From: an uncultured Sphingomonadaceae bacterium
GTDB lineage: Bacteria; Pseudomonadota; Alphaproteobacteria; Sphingomonadales; Sphingomonadaceae
Reading direction: 5' to 3'
NCBI GenBank assembly: GCA_947494305.1
Contig: CANLUL010000003.1
Coordinates: 360,116 to 424,115, forward strand
DNA: 64,000 nucleotides
In this document: one piece after another, positions 47,210 through 54,757 of the stretch
Numbering within the stretch: the stretch's first letter is position 1
Layout: the number at the start of each line of letters is the position of its first letter
The notes under the pieces: model-generated
Seen by the model: the letters and a program-made list of their open reading frames with translations, nothing else
Database searches by the model: none
Told to the model about the DNA's origin: nothing
Position numbers and translations under genes: made by a program

Positions 47210-48070
47210 ATGTCTGGCGCAAAGAACCACGATTATCATATTTTACCACCAGATATCTGGCCGCTGTTCGGGTCGTTTTCTGTTTTTGTCATGGCGATCG
47301 GCGGTATCCGGGCCATGCACGATATGCCTTTCGGGATGGCAACATTCCTGGCCGGTGTTGCGCTGGTCAGCTTAACCTTCTTTGCATGGTGGCGGAACGT
47401 CATTAATGAAGCGCATGCAGGAGATCATACGCCGGTTGTGCAGCTACATCTGCGCTACGGAATGATCCTGTTCATTGCCTCCGAAGTCATGTTTTTTGTC
47501 GGTTGGTTCTGGGCCTGGTTTGACTATTCTTTATTCCCACAACCGCTGGAATTGGTTGACGGCATAACGACCAACTATATCGGTCAGGAAGGCGCAGCAG
47601 CGCTATTGCAATGGCCACCAAAAGGTATTGAGGTTCTCAATGCATTTGAACTGCCGCTGCTCAACACGCTGATCTTGTTGTGTTCAGGTACCACTGTGAC
47701 CTGGGCTCACCATTCATTGATCAACGGTAACCGGCAAGGCCTGATCACCGGCCTTTGGTTGACCATCATTTTGGGTGCGGTGTTTACTGCTATCCAGGCC
47801 TATGAGTATAGCATTGCGCCATTCCCATTTGCAGGGATCAATTATAGCGCCGCCTTCTATATGGCGACAGGCTTCCACGGGTTCCACGTTTTGGTGGGAA
47901 CGATCTTCCTGATCGTCTGTCTGGCCCGTGCCTATAAGGGCCACTTCACACCGAAACAGCATTTTGGATTTGAAGCAGCAGCCTGGTATTGGCACTTTGT
48001 CGATGTGGTCTGGTTGTTCCTGTTCATCGTTGTTTATGTCTGGGGTGGCTGGGGCGCACCAGTCCACTAG
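47210..48070 (+). CDS. coxC: Cytochrome c oxidase subunit III
   Basis: A 286-residue, seven-helix subunit III of the aa3 oxidase, starting HDYHILPPDIWPLFGS. It has the conserved MILFIASEVMFFVGWFWAWF, including the Glu near residue 91 (IASEV), and ends KQHFGFEAAAWYWHFVDVVWLFLFIVVYVWGGWG. It stabilises the core and helps keep the enzyme's proton uptake active. It is followed within 10 bases by the DUF983 gene. Confidence 0.96.
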   Translation: MSGAKNHDYHILPPDIWPLFGSFSVFVMAIGGIRAMHDMPFGMATFLAGVALVSLTFFAWWRNVINEAHAGDHTPVVQLHLRYGMILFIASEVMFFVGWFWAWFDYSLFPQPLELVDGITTNYIGQEGAAALLQWPPKGIEVLNAFELPLLNTLILLCSGTTVTWAHHSLINGNRQGLITGLWLTIILGAVFTAIQAYEYSIAPFPFAGINYSAAFYMATGFHGFHVLVGTIFLIVCLARAYKGHFTPKQHFGFEAAAWYWHFVDVVWLFLFIVVYVWGGWGAPVH

Positions 48071-48079
48071 GGCATTACA

Positions 48080-48475
48080 TTGAACGAAACTGATCCAACA
48101 AAAGGGCAGCCGGATATGATTCCCGCTGCCCTTTTTGGTCTGTGCCCCAATTGCGGGCAGAAGACACTTTTTGGTAATATCACCCATTTTGCAGAACGCT
48201 GCAGGGCCTGTAGCTTGGACTTTTCCAGCTATAATGTTGGCGACGGACCAGCGGCGTTTCTGACCTTGATAGTAGGCGCTATTGTATTGGGATTGGCTCT
48301 TTTTGTAGAGTTCACATTTTACCCGCCGATATGGGTGCATCTATTGCTCTGGATTCCGGTTACCAGCTTGATGGTTATCGGTACACTTCGGTTTTCCAAA
48401 GCGCTGCTGTTGATATCTGAGCATCGCAATGAGGCGCATGAAGGCACGGTCGACGAACAGGAAGGTGGGCCGTGA
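48080..48475 (+). CDS. DUF983 family membrane protein
   Basis: A 131-residue DUF983 protein. An N-terminal double CxxC zinc-ribbon-like part (CPNCGQKTLFGNITHFAERCRAC) precedes two membrane helices (AAFLTLIVGAIVLGLALFVEF and WVHLLLWIPVTSLMVIGTL). The family is habitually encoded in cox operons and is presumed to assist oxidase assembly, although its mechanism is unknown. The start is TTG 48080 or ATG 48116. The SURF1 gene overlaps it by 4 bases. Confidence 0.87.
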   Translation: MNETDPTKGQPDMIPAALFGLCPNCGQKTLFGNITHFAERCRACSLDFSSYNVGDGPAAFLTLIVGAIVLGLALFVEFTFYPPIWVHLLLWIPVTSLMVIGTLRFSKALLLISEHRNEAHEGTVDEQEGGP

Positions 48476-49047
48476 AGGGCATACCCATTATTGTCTCCAT
48501 CATTGTAGCGATTGCAATTGGTACCATGGTTTATCTGGGTATCTGGCAGCTACAAAGAGCCGAGTGGAAAGAGGGTTTACTTGCAACCTATGAGGCTGCG
48601 GCCGATCAACCAGCCATTACCTATCCTGCGGTGCCAGATGCGGCTGAACCACCCTATTTTCGCAGGTCGTCAGTGAATTGTCTGGAAGTTTTGGATTGGC
48701 GATCAACCAGTGGTCGCAGTGATAAGGGGCAATCTGGGTGGGCGCATATTGCCACTTGCAAGACCAGCAGCGAAGGGCCCGGAGCGCAAATTGTAGCAGG
48801 ATGGTCGACTAAACCAGAAGATCCGGAATGGGCCGGTGGTAAGGTCGATGGAATCATCGCGCCGGATACTCAGAATGTAATTCGGCTGGTTGCTAGTGAG
48901 CCACTGGCAGGACTGCAGAGAAGCCAACCACCATCGACCCATGATATTCCTAATAACCACATGGCCTATGCCGTGCAGTGGTTTCTATTCGCTGGAATTG
49001 CGCTGATCATTTTTGGATTGGCCTTGCGAATGCGGCTGCAAAAATAG
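48472..49047 (+). CDS. SURF1 family oxidase assembly protein
   Basis: A 191-residue SURF1 (Shy1) protein with its two flanking membrane helices (IPIIVSIIVAIAIGTMVYLGIWQLQRAEWK and HMAYAVQWFLFAGIALIIFGL). It contains the family patterns LGIWQLQRAEWKEGLL and NNHMAYAVQWF. It is shorter than most SURF1 proteins (about 230-250), the middle domain being compact and divergent. SURF1 aids haem a insertion into subunit I. It is the last cox gene, convergent with the SRPBCC gene, with no spacer between the stops. Confidence 0.9.
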   Translation: MKGIPIIVSIIVAIAIGTMVYLGIWQLQRAEWKEGLLATYEAAADQPAITYPAVPDAAEPPYFRRSSVNCLEVLDWRSTSGRSDKGQSGWAHIATCKTSSEGPGAQIVAGWSTKPEDPEWAGGKVDGIIAPDTQNVIRLVASEPLAGLQRSQPPSTHDIPNNHMAYAVQWFLFAGIALIIFGLALRMRLQK

Positions 49048-49521
49048 CTATTTGTAGAAGCCTTCGCGCAGGTTGATACCATGCTCTAGCCAGGCTTTGA
49101 GAGAACACATCATCTGCGTCCACCCCTCACAATTGCCATAGGAAGCCTTGAGGCCCGCTTCATCTGACGTCCAGCCCCCTTCCATGACTGATATTAGTGT
49201 CCTGCCATCCTCCAACGATTCAAAGGTCATGGTCATTCTAGTATCATAGACAGCGCTGGGGTCATCAATCGGGGTGCCATCCGCCTGAGTTGCCTCCCAT
49301 TCGAGGACAATTTTTTTATTTGGCACCGCATCGATGACTTTGACGGGAAACTGTCCAGGGAAATCATGGAAATCCCACATAACAGTCGCCCCTTTTTCTA
49401 TTCGCCCTTTTGCGCCACCGGTTGTGAAGTAGGCCGAGAGCTGGTCCGGATTGACCACCGCTTCATACACTTCCTCCACCGGCTTTGCGATCCGCGCCGC
49501 AACATTGAATTTCAGTTCCAT
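49048..49521 (-). CDS. SRPBCC / AHSA1-domain protein, second copy
   Basis: A 157-residue SRPBCC protein with the AHSA1 layout: MELKFNVAARIAKPVEEVYEAV, then LSAYFTTGGAKGRIEKGATVMWDFHDFPG, a core TMTFESLEDGRTLISVMEGGWTSD and a C-terminal helix ending LEHGINLREGFYK. The ligand is unknown. It is divergent from the ArsR gene at 49568 and shares a 46-base regulatory gap with it. The strong AAGGAG ribosome site (on the minus strand) precedes its ATG. Only remote similarity to the first SRPBCC gene at 2778 is seen, so this is a different subfamily. Confidence 0.88.
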   Translation of the reverse strand: MELKFNVAARIAKPVEEVYEAVVNPDQLSAYFTTGGAKGRIEKGATVMWDFHDFPGQFPVKVIDAVPNKKIVLEWEATQADGTPIDDPSAVYDTRMTMTFESLEDGRTLISVMEGGWTSDEAGLKASYGNCEGWTQMMCSLKAWLEHGINLREGFYK

Positions 49522-49549
49522 GTCGATTCTCCTTGATTGTGTTCTTTAT

Positions 49550-49569
49550 ATGTTATAAAAATATAACAT
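49550..49569. promoter_or_regulatory. Perfect palindromic operator covering the arsR start codon
   Basis: ATGTTATA (49550-49557) and TATAACAT (49562-49569) form an exact inverted repeat around AAAA, and the second arm contains the first two bases of the arsR ATG at 49568. It also overlaps a possible -10 (TATAAA 49554-49559; TTGATT 49533-49538 at 15 bases). Repression of both divergent genes from one site is likely; this is inference. Confidence 0.65.
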
Positions 49570-49918
49570 GTCAATCGAAGATGAAAATACGAAGATATTC
49601 AAAGCATTGGCTTCCCCAATCAGGCGCCAGATACTGGATGATCTGCGGGATCAGCCCTTAACCACTGGAAGCCTTTGTACGCATTTTCCTGAATTGGACC
49701 GGTGTACCGTGATGCAACATATCAAGGTTCTGGAACGAGCAGAGTTGATCATTCCCCAGAAAAAGGGCCGAGAGCGCTGGAACCATCTGAACCCTATTCC
49801 TATCCATGCCATTCACGAACGATGGATCGGGCCGCATGCAGCGAAGGCAGTTGAGCGGCTTGATAGCCTAAAGCGACGGTTAGAAAAGGCGCCAACCAAG
49901 GGCCCGGTTGAAGCATAG
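49568..49918 (+). CDS. ArsR-family winged-helix repressor, second copy
   Basis: A 116-residue ArsR-type regulator: FKALASPIRRQILDDLRDQPLTTGSLC is the family start, HFPELDRCTVMQHIKVLERAELI the recognition-helix region, and PQKKGRERWNHLNPIPIHAI the wing and after. No metal-binding Cys pair of the ArsR type is present. There is no ribosome site before ATG 49568, and the -10-like TATAAA lies only 9 bases away, so the mRNA may be leaderless. It is divergent from the SRPBCC gene, its probable target, and lies just before thrC. Confidence 0.87.
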   Translation: MSIEDENTKIFKALASPIRRQILDDLRDQPLTTGSLCTHFPELDRCTVMQHIKVLERAELIIPQKKGRERWNHLNPIPIHAIHERWIGPHAAKAVERLDSLKRRLEKAPTKGPVEA

Positions 49919-49960
49919 TTCTTGCTCACGCCCGCATCCGGCGCTAACTCGCTCACCATT

Positions 49961-51364
49961 ATGGAATATATCTCGACACGTGGTGGCTCAGCGCCCCTAA
50001 ATTTTGAACAGGTTACTCTGGCAGGCTTGGCTAGCGATGGCGGTTTATATGTGCCAACGAACTGGCCAACCATTTCTAAGGCTGAAATCGCTGCGATGGC
50101 GGGACAATCTTATGTCGACATCGCCATTCGCGTGATGCAGCCGTTTGTTGGCGATTCTTTGACCGAAAGCGAATTACGTGAAACTTGCGAGCAGGCCTAT
50201 GGCCGTTTTGCTCACTCTGCCGTGACCCCGCTGGCACAGCTTGATGGCCAGCACTGGTTGCTTGAATTGTTCCACGGGCCGACCCTTGCTTTCAAAGACG
50301 TCGCGCTGCAAATGCTCGGTCTCTTGTTTGAGAAATTCTTGGCACGGCAAGACAAGCATCTGACCGTTGTTGGGGCGACATCTGGTGATACCGGTTCGGC
50401 AGCCATTGATGCGCTCGCAGGGCGCGACAAAGTCGACATATTCATGCTGCACCCCGATGGCCGCATATCCGACGTACAGCGCCGTCAGATGACCACCGTT
50501 CGCGCACCCAATGTGCATAACATCGCCATAGATGGCAGCTTCGATGATGCACAGGCAATGGTGAAGCGCATGTTCGCTGACAACGAAGTCACGGACCGCT
50601 TCGCGATATCAGCGGTCAATTCGATCAATTGGGCGCGTCTCATGGCACAGATTGTGTACTATTTTTATGCCGCCAGCCAGCTTGGTGCGCCACATAGGAA
50701 AGTTGCTTTTTCTGTGCCGACAGGAAATTTTGGTGATGTGTTCGCCGGTTATGTAGCGGCGCAAATGGGCTTGCCGATTGAGCGTCTGGTTGTAGCGACC
50801 AATGTGAATGATATCTTGCACCGCGCGCTAAGCGCCGGCGATTATTCCGCTGGAACCGTGACACCGACGGCTGCCCCTTCAATGGATATTCAGGTGAGCA
50901 GCAATTTCGAACGGCTGTTATTTGATCTTTCGGGCCGTGATGGGGCTGCTTTGTCAAAGATGATGACCGACTTCGATCAATCTCGTTCAATGCAAATTCC
51001 GGACAATATGCTCACTTCTGCGCGTGACTTGTTTGTCAGCCATCGTGTTGACCCAGATGAAATGGCGCTGGCGATGCGCTGGGCGCATGAAAATGCCGGG
51101 CAGGTGATTGATCCGCATACGGCCATTGGTCTTTCCGCTGCGCGAAATGCAGAGATTGATCCTTCTGTTCCGATTGTCACCTTGGCAACGGCACATCCCG
51201 CGAAGTTCCGTGATGCTGTCGAGCGATCAACGGGCGTTCGTCCCATCTTGCCGAAACGCATCGGTGATCTATTTGATCGCCATGAAGCCTGCACCAAATT
51301 GCCAGGCGAATATGATGCGGTGAAGGAATTCATCACCAGCAATGCCTCACCTGCCAATGGCTGA
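49961..51364 (+). CDS. thrC: Threonine synthase
   Basis: A 467-residue PLP enzyme that makes threonine from phosphohomoserine. The sequence MEYISTRGGSAPLNFEQVTLAGLASDGGLYVP is the normal start, so I use ATG 49961 rather than the frame opening at 49922. The PLP lysine is K112 in FHGPTLAFKDVALQ, and VVGATSGDTGSAAIDALAG is the phosphate-binding region; the long bacterial/fungal type II length fits. It lies in the usual sphingomonad place after SURF1, here separated by the SRPBCC/ArsR pair. Its end overlaps the next gene. Confidence 0.95.
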   Translation: MEYISTRGGSAPLNFEQVTLAGLASDGGLYVPTNWPTISKAEIAAMAGQSYVDIAIRVMQPFVGDSLTESELRETCEQAYGRFAHSAVTPLAQLDGQHWLLELFHGPTLAFKDVALQMLGLLFEKFLARQDKHLTVVGATSGDTGSAAIDALAGRDKVDIFMLHPDGRISDVQRRQMTTVRAPNVHNIAIDGSFDDAQAMVKRMFADNEVTDRFAISAVNSINWARLMAQIVYYFYAASQLGAPHRKVAFSVPTGNFGDVFAGYVAAQMGLPIERLVVATNVNDILHRALSAGDYSAGTVTPTAAPSMDIQVSSNFERLLFDLSGRDGAALSKMMTDFDQSRSMQIPDNMLTSARDLFVSHRVDPDEMALAMRWAHENAGQVIDPHTAIGLSAARNAEIDPSVPIVTLATAHPAKFRDAVERSTGVRPILPKRIGDLFDRHEACTKLPGEYDAVKEFITSNASPANG

Positions 51365-52241
51365 GCCGATGCCAACACCTGGCGTTATGGTCAGTGATCC
51401 GCGCGCGGATTACACATTGCTAGATAGCGGTGGCGGTCGCAAACTGGAACGATACGGGCCGTATCAGTTTATTCGACCCGAACCACAGGCGATGTGGGAA
51501 CCGCGTACATCCGATTGGCAAGCAGACGGTGAGTTTATCCCGGCATCTGATGAAGATGGCGGTGGCCGCTGGCATCTCAATCCCAATGTTCCGCAAGATG
51601 GCTGGCAACTGAGCTGGAAAGAAGTCAGCTTTAACGCGCAATGTACCCCTTTCAGACATCTCGCCTATTTTCCGGATATGGATCCGGTCTGGCGATGGAT
51701 CCGCGGAAAGCTGGATGGGATGGAGGCCTCACAGGCGCTTAATCTGTTCGGTTATACCGGCGTTGGAACCCTCGCACTTTCCGCATCAGGCTCCAACATG
51801 GTACATGTCGATGCTTCCAAAAAGTCTGTCATGCAGGCGCGCAACAACGCCGCTTTATCGGGCATGACGGAGCGCCCGGTTCGCTGGATCATTGATGATG
51901 CAGCCAAGTTTACTGCGCGGGAAGTGCGCCGTGAACGGCGCTATGATGCCATCCTACTCGATCCACCCAAATATGGTCGTGGTCCGGATGGCGAGCGCTG
52001 GCATCTGGAATCCGACTTGGCGGGATTGGTGGAGAATTGCGGAAAGCTGTTGGATGAAAACTCAAAATGTCTTTTTCTAACTGTCTATGCGGTGCGCATG
52101 TCGCCGCTGGCATTGGGAGGTTTGTTGCAAGAAAAACTCGCTCATCTGGGTGGACAAATTGAGGTGGGCGAATTGGCTGTCCGCGAACAGGCGCGTGGAC
52201 GACTTCTCCCCACGGCTATCTATGCGCGCTGGTCTGCTTGA
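51342..52241 (+). CDS. Class I SAM-dependent methyltransferase, RlmI/RlmK-like
   Basis: A methyltransferase of up to 299 residues that resembles 23S rRNA cytosine methyltransferases of the RlmI type. Its core shows NLFGYTGVGTLALSASG (motif I), VHVDASKKSVMQARNNAALSG (motif II), ILLDPPKYGRG (the DPPxxG nucleic-acid methylase motif) and FLTVYAVRMSP. The PUA domain found in E. coli RlmI is missing. The first codons overlap the end of thrC by 23 bases; ATG 51357 is an alternative. RNA modification is likely, but the target is not known. Confidence 0.86.
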   Translation: MPHLPMAEPMPTPGVMVSDPRADYTLLDSGGGRKLERYGPYQFIRPEPQAMWEPRTSDWQADGEFIPASDEDGGGRWHLNPNVPQDGWQLSWKEVSFNAQCTPFRHLAYFPDMDPVWRWIRGKLDGMEASQALNLFGYTGVGTLALSASGSNMVHVDASKKSVMQARNNAALSGMTERPVRWIIDDAAKFTAREVRRERRYDAILLDPPKYGRGPDGERWHLESDLAGLVENCGKLLDENSKCLFLTVYAVRMSPLALGGLLQEKLAHLGGQIEVGELAVREQARGRLLPTAIYARWSA

Positions 52242-52277
52242 CTTGCGCATTTTTGAAAAACAGGCGAAAGTTCGATC

Positions 52278-52649
52278 ATGACCGATACACTTACTCTCGA
52301 AGTCAATGATCTGGAAGTCGATGTCCTGACCGGCATTTATTCTGAAGAAACGCATTTACCGCAACCGTTGCGTATATCCATCGCTGCGGATTTGAAAATT
52401 CAGGAACATTATGATCCAGATACGCCGCTGGAAGATTCCAAAAATTATATGGATCTGAAACATGCCGCGACCGATGCACTGCCCGAAGGTGTGCATTTCA
52501 AGCTGATCGAAGCAGTAGCAGATCAAATTATCGAGACTTTGTTCCTGCAGGACAAAACCGTGCTGCGCGTGACGGTCAAAATCGTGAAATTGCTGATCGC
52601 GGAAAAAGGCGAGCAAATTGGCATAACCATGAGCCGGAACCGCAAATGA
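52278..52649 (+). CDS. folB: Dihydroneopterin aldolase family protein
   Basis: A 123-residue FolB-type protein of folate synthesis that converts dihydroneopterin to hydroxymethyl-dihydropterin. It has VDVLTGIYSEETHLPQPLRISI at the N-terminus, SKNYMDLKHAATDALPEGVHFKLIEAVADQI in the middle, and VTVKIVKLLI towards the end. It overlaps the reductase gene by 4 bases. The active-site Glu in the FKLIEAVAD segment fits the family, and the N-terminal loop with Tyr and Glu is also conserved. Confidence 0.87.
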   Translation: MTDTLTLEVNDLEVDVLTGIYSEETHLPQPLRISIAADLKIQEHYDPDTPLEDSKNYMDLKHAATDALPEGVHFKLIEAVADQIIETLFLQDKTVLRVTVKIVKLLIAEKGEQIGITMSRNRK

Positions 52650-53410
52650 CCGCACCACTGGCGCTAGTTACTGGCGGGGTGAGGCGGGTCGGCGCTGCGA
52701 TATCCGGGAAACTGGCCGGGGCCGGGTATGATCTGGCTCTTCACGGTCATAGTGATGCAGAGCCAGAGGGGGAGCTTTTAGCTACATTAAAATCATCCCA
52801 CACCGACTGGCATGGATTTGTCGCAGACTTTAACGATACGACCTCGGCATCAGCGCTGCTCACCGAAGTAATCAAGCATTTCGGTCGTCCGCCAGATGTT
52901 TTGGTGAACAGCGCTTCAATATTTGGTCAGGATGATTTGTCGAGCATTGATCCAGATGCACTCGAAAAGCATATGTCGGTAAACATGATGCTGCCCGTGC
53001 TGTTGACTGTCGCACTTGCCAAAGCACGAAGGAACGAGGACCGCGGTTGCGTCGTTCACATACTGGATCAACGGATACGCAATCCAAATCACGATCAGCT
53101 CAGCTATACCCTTTCTAAACAAGCGTTGTCCGAAAGCGTGAAAACACTCGCCCTGACCTGCTCCGCTACGATGCGGGTAAATGCCGTGGCACCAGGGTTG
53201 ACACTGACCGCGGGAGAATATGGCAAAGAGCAGCTGGCAGAGATCACTGACATGATGCCGTTAGATATTCTCCCGAACCCGGATGATATTGCCGAAGCCG
53301 TGCTTTACTTGGCGCGGGCGCAATCTGTTACCGGTCAAACCATCTATGTTGATGGTGGTGCCAATCTAAAAAGTTTTGATCGTGATTTTGTGCATTTGGG
53401 CAAAAGCTAA
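52646..53410 (+). CDS. SDR-family pteridine reductase, FolM/PTR1-like
   Basis: A 254-residue short-chain dehydrogenase. The nucleotide motif TGGVRRVG has Arg in place of the usual Gly (TGxxxRxG), as in PTR1/FolM pteridine reductases. The catalytic region HILDQRIRN...LSYTLSKQAL has Asp where other SDRs have Ser and keeps the YxxxK pair, again as in pteridine reductases. NSASIFGQDDL completes the NxS region. It probably reduces dihydrobiopterin/dihydromonapterin or dihydrofolate. Overlap with folB supports a pterin role. Confidence 0.85.
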   Translation: MTAPLALVTGGVRRVGAAISGKLAGAGYDLALHGHSDAEPEGELLATLKSSHTDWHGFVADFNDTTSASALLTEVIKHFGRPPDVLVNSASIFGQDDLSSIDPDALEKHMSVNMMLPVLLTVALAKARRNEDRGCVVHILDQRIRNPNHDQLSYTLSKQALSESVKTLALTCSATMRVNAVAPGLTLTAGEYGKEQLAEITDMMPLDILPNPDDIAEAVLYLARAQSVTGQTIYVDGGANLKSFDRDFVHLGKS

Positions 53411-53617
53411 GTTGTAAATCTTGTTCTAAAAAAAGAACTGGGTTTTGGACTGACGATCTTGACTAAATTCAAGCCGTCCATCGTTTTTTGTCAAACGCTA
53501 TGAATCGATTTTTCTATGACTTTAATGATGTTTTTCAAACGCAACACCCTTGGCGATGAGGTGCAATTTCATTATAGAAAACCCGAATCCCCTATCTCTC
53601 AAACGGAAAGAGAAAAA

Positions 53618-54190
53618 ATGAAATTTGCTTCAAAACTTATGCTGGCCACCGCTGGATTGGCTATAATCTCGGCGTGTTCATCGGAAATGAGCGAAGACGA
53701 ACAAGCCATTTATGATGCGCGCGTGGCTGAAGAAGAAGCCAAACCAACCAATTTGACGGCCTTGGTTCAGGAAATTCCAGAACTGTCGACCGCAAGCACT
53801 ATGGTTGGTTTTTCTGGCATCGCTGCTGAACTGAAAGATGATGGTCCTTTCACCTCATTCGTCGGAAACAATGATGCATTTGCAAAAATCGATTCTGCAG
53901 AACTTGATGCGTTGGTAACACCGGAACGAAAAGACGATCTTGTCGCAATTGCCAAATATGGTTTGGTAAAAGGTAGCATGTCGGCAGCGGATCTTGCCAA
54001 AGCCATTGCTGATGGCGAAGGAACGGCAACGCTTACCACTTTGCAAGGCGGGACAATCAAAGCCAGCATGGATGGAGACAAAATTGTTCTGGAAGATGGT
54101 GCTGGTAACAAAGCCGGTATTGCCCAGGCGGACATCGAATCCAGCAACGGAACCATGCATATCCTTGATACGGTTTTGATGCCGGGTTAA
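53618..54190 (+). CDS. Fasciclin-domain lipoprotein
   Basis: A 190-residue exported protein. A signal with lipobox LAIISAC (Cys of position +1 near residue 18) suggests a lipid anchor, and a charged linker follows. One fasciclin (FAS1) domain (about 60-188) shows the H1 region STASTMVGFSGIAAELKDDGPFTSFVGNNDAFAKI and the H2 segment GTMHILDTVLMPG. FAS1 domains mediate adhesion or bind ligands. ATG 53618 has GGAAAGAG upstream; the frame is open from 53516 but the extra part lacks support. A strong terminator follows. Confidence 0.88.
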   Translation: MKFASKLMLATAGLAIISACSSEMSEDEQAIYDARVAEEEAKPTNLTALVQEIPELSTASTMVGFSGIAAELKDDGPFTSFVGNNDAFAKIDSAELDALVTPERKDDLVAIAKYGLVKGSMSAADLAKAIADGEGTATLTTLQGGTIKASMDGDKIVLEDGAGNKAGIAQADIESSNGTMHILDTVLMPG

Positions 54191-54214
54191 ACCAACCAAT
54201 CCAAAGGATTTGAA

Positions 54215-54243
54215 AAGGCCTCGCAGCGATGCGGGGCCTTTTT
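54215..54243 (+). terminator. Rho-independent terminator after the fasciclin gene
   Basis: An 11-base stem (AAGGCCTCGCA with TGCGGGGCCTT, one G-U pair) with a GCGA loop is followed by a T run (TTTTT). It lies 25 bases after the stop codon and ends transcription before the EVE gene. Confidence 0.88.
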
Positions 54244-54292
54244 AGTTTGGGATCATTCGTCTATTGTGGGACCTAGCAAAAAGGAGCGTATC

Positions 54293-54703
54293 ATGCCGCA
54301 ATATTGGTTGATGAAATCGGAACCCGATGAATACGGTTGGGATGATCTGATCGCAGAGAAAGAAGGCATCTGGGACGGTGTGAAAAACGCACAGGCATCG
54401 AACAATATGAAAGCGATGAAAAAGGGCGATCAGGTGTTTTTCTATCACTCTCGTCAAGGACTGGAAGTAGTGGGCATCATGGAGGTCAGCGAAGAGCATA
54501 GTCCCGATGTGACTACTGATCCGGAACGCTGGGTTGTGGTGAAAGTTAAACCGGTGCGAAAGCTGGAAAAGGCGGTGCCCCTAAAAGAGATGAAGCAGAA
54601 TCCGAAGCTGAAGGATCTGGCGATTATCCGGCAAACGCGGTTGTCGGTTGCGCCGGTGACTGAGGGTGAGTGGAATGCAATTTTGGAGATGAGCGAGGGC
54701 TGA
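54293..54703 (+). CDS. EVE domain protein
   Basis: A 136-residue single EVE (PUA-like) domain protein: YWLMKSEPDEYGWDDLIAEKEGIWDGVKNAQASNNMKAMKKGDQVFFYHS is the highly conserved N-terminal stretch, and ends with KDLAIIRQTRLSVAPVTEGEW. The family is predicted to bind modified bases or RNA. AAGGAG lies 6 bases before ATG 54293. It is a single gene between a terminator and the second diguanylate cyclase gene. No restriction or other defence gene is next to it. Confidence 0.93.
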   Translation: MPQYWLMKSEPDEYGWDDLIAEKEGIWDGVKNAQASNNMKAMKKGDQVFFYHSRQGLEVVGIMEVSEEHSPDVTTDPERWVVVKVKPVRKLEKAVPLKEMKQNPKLKDLAIIRQTRLSVAPVTEGEWNAILEMSEG

Positions 54704-54757
54704 CTGCAAACAACTGATGTTTAGGATTTAGTAACCATGTCTTGATAGCTGTTGCCA

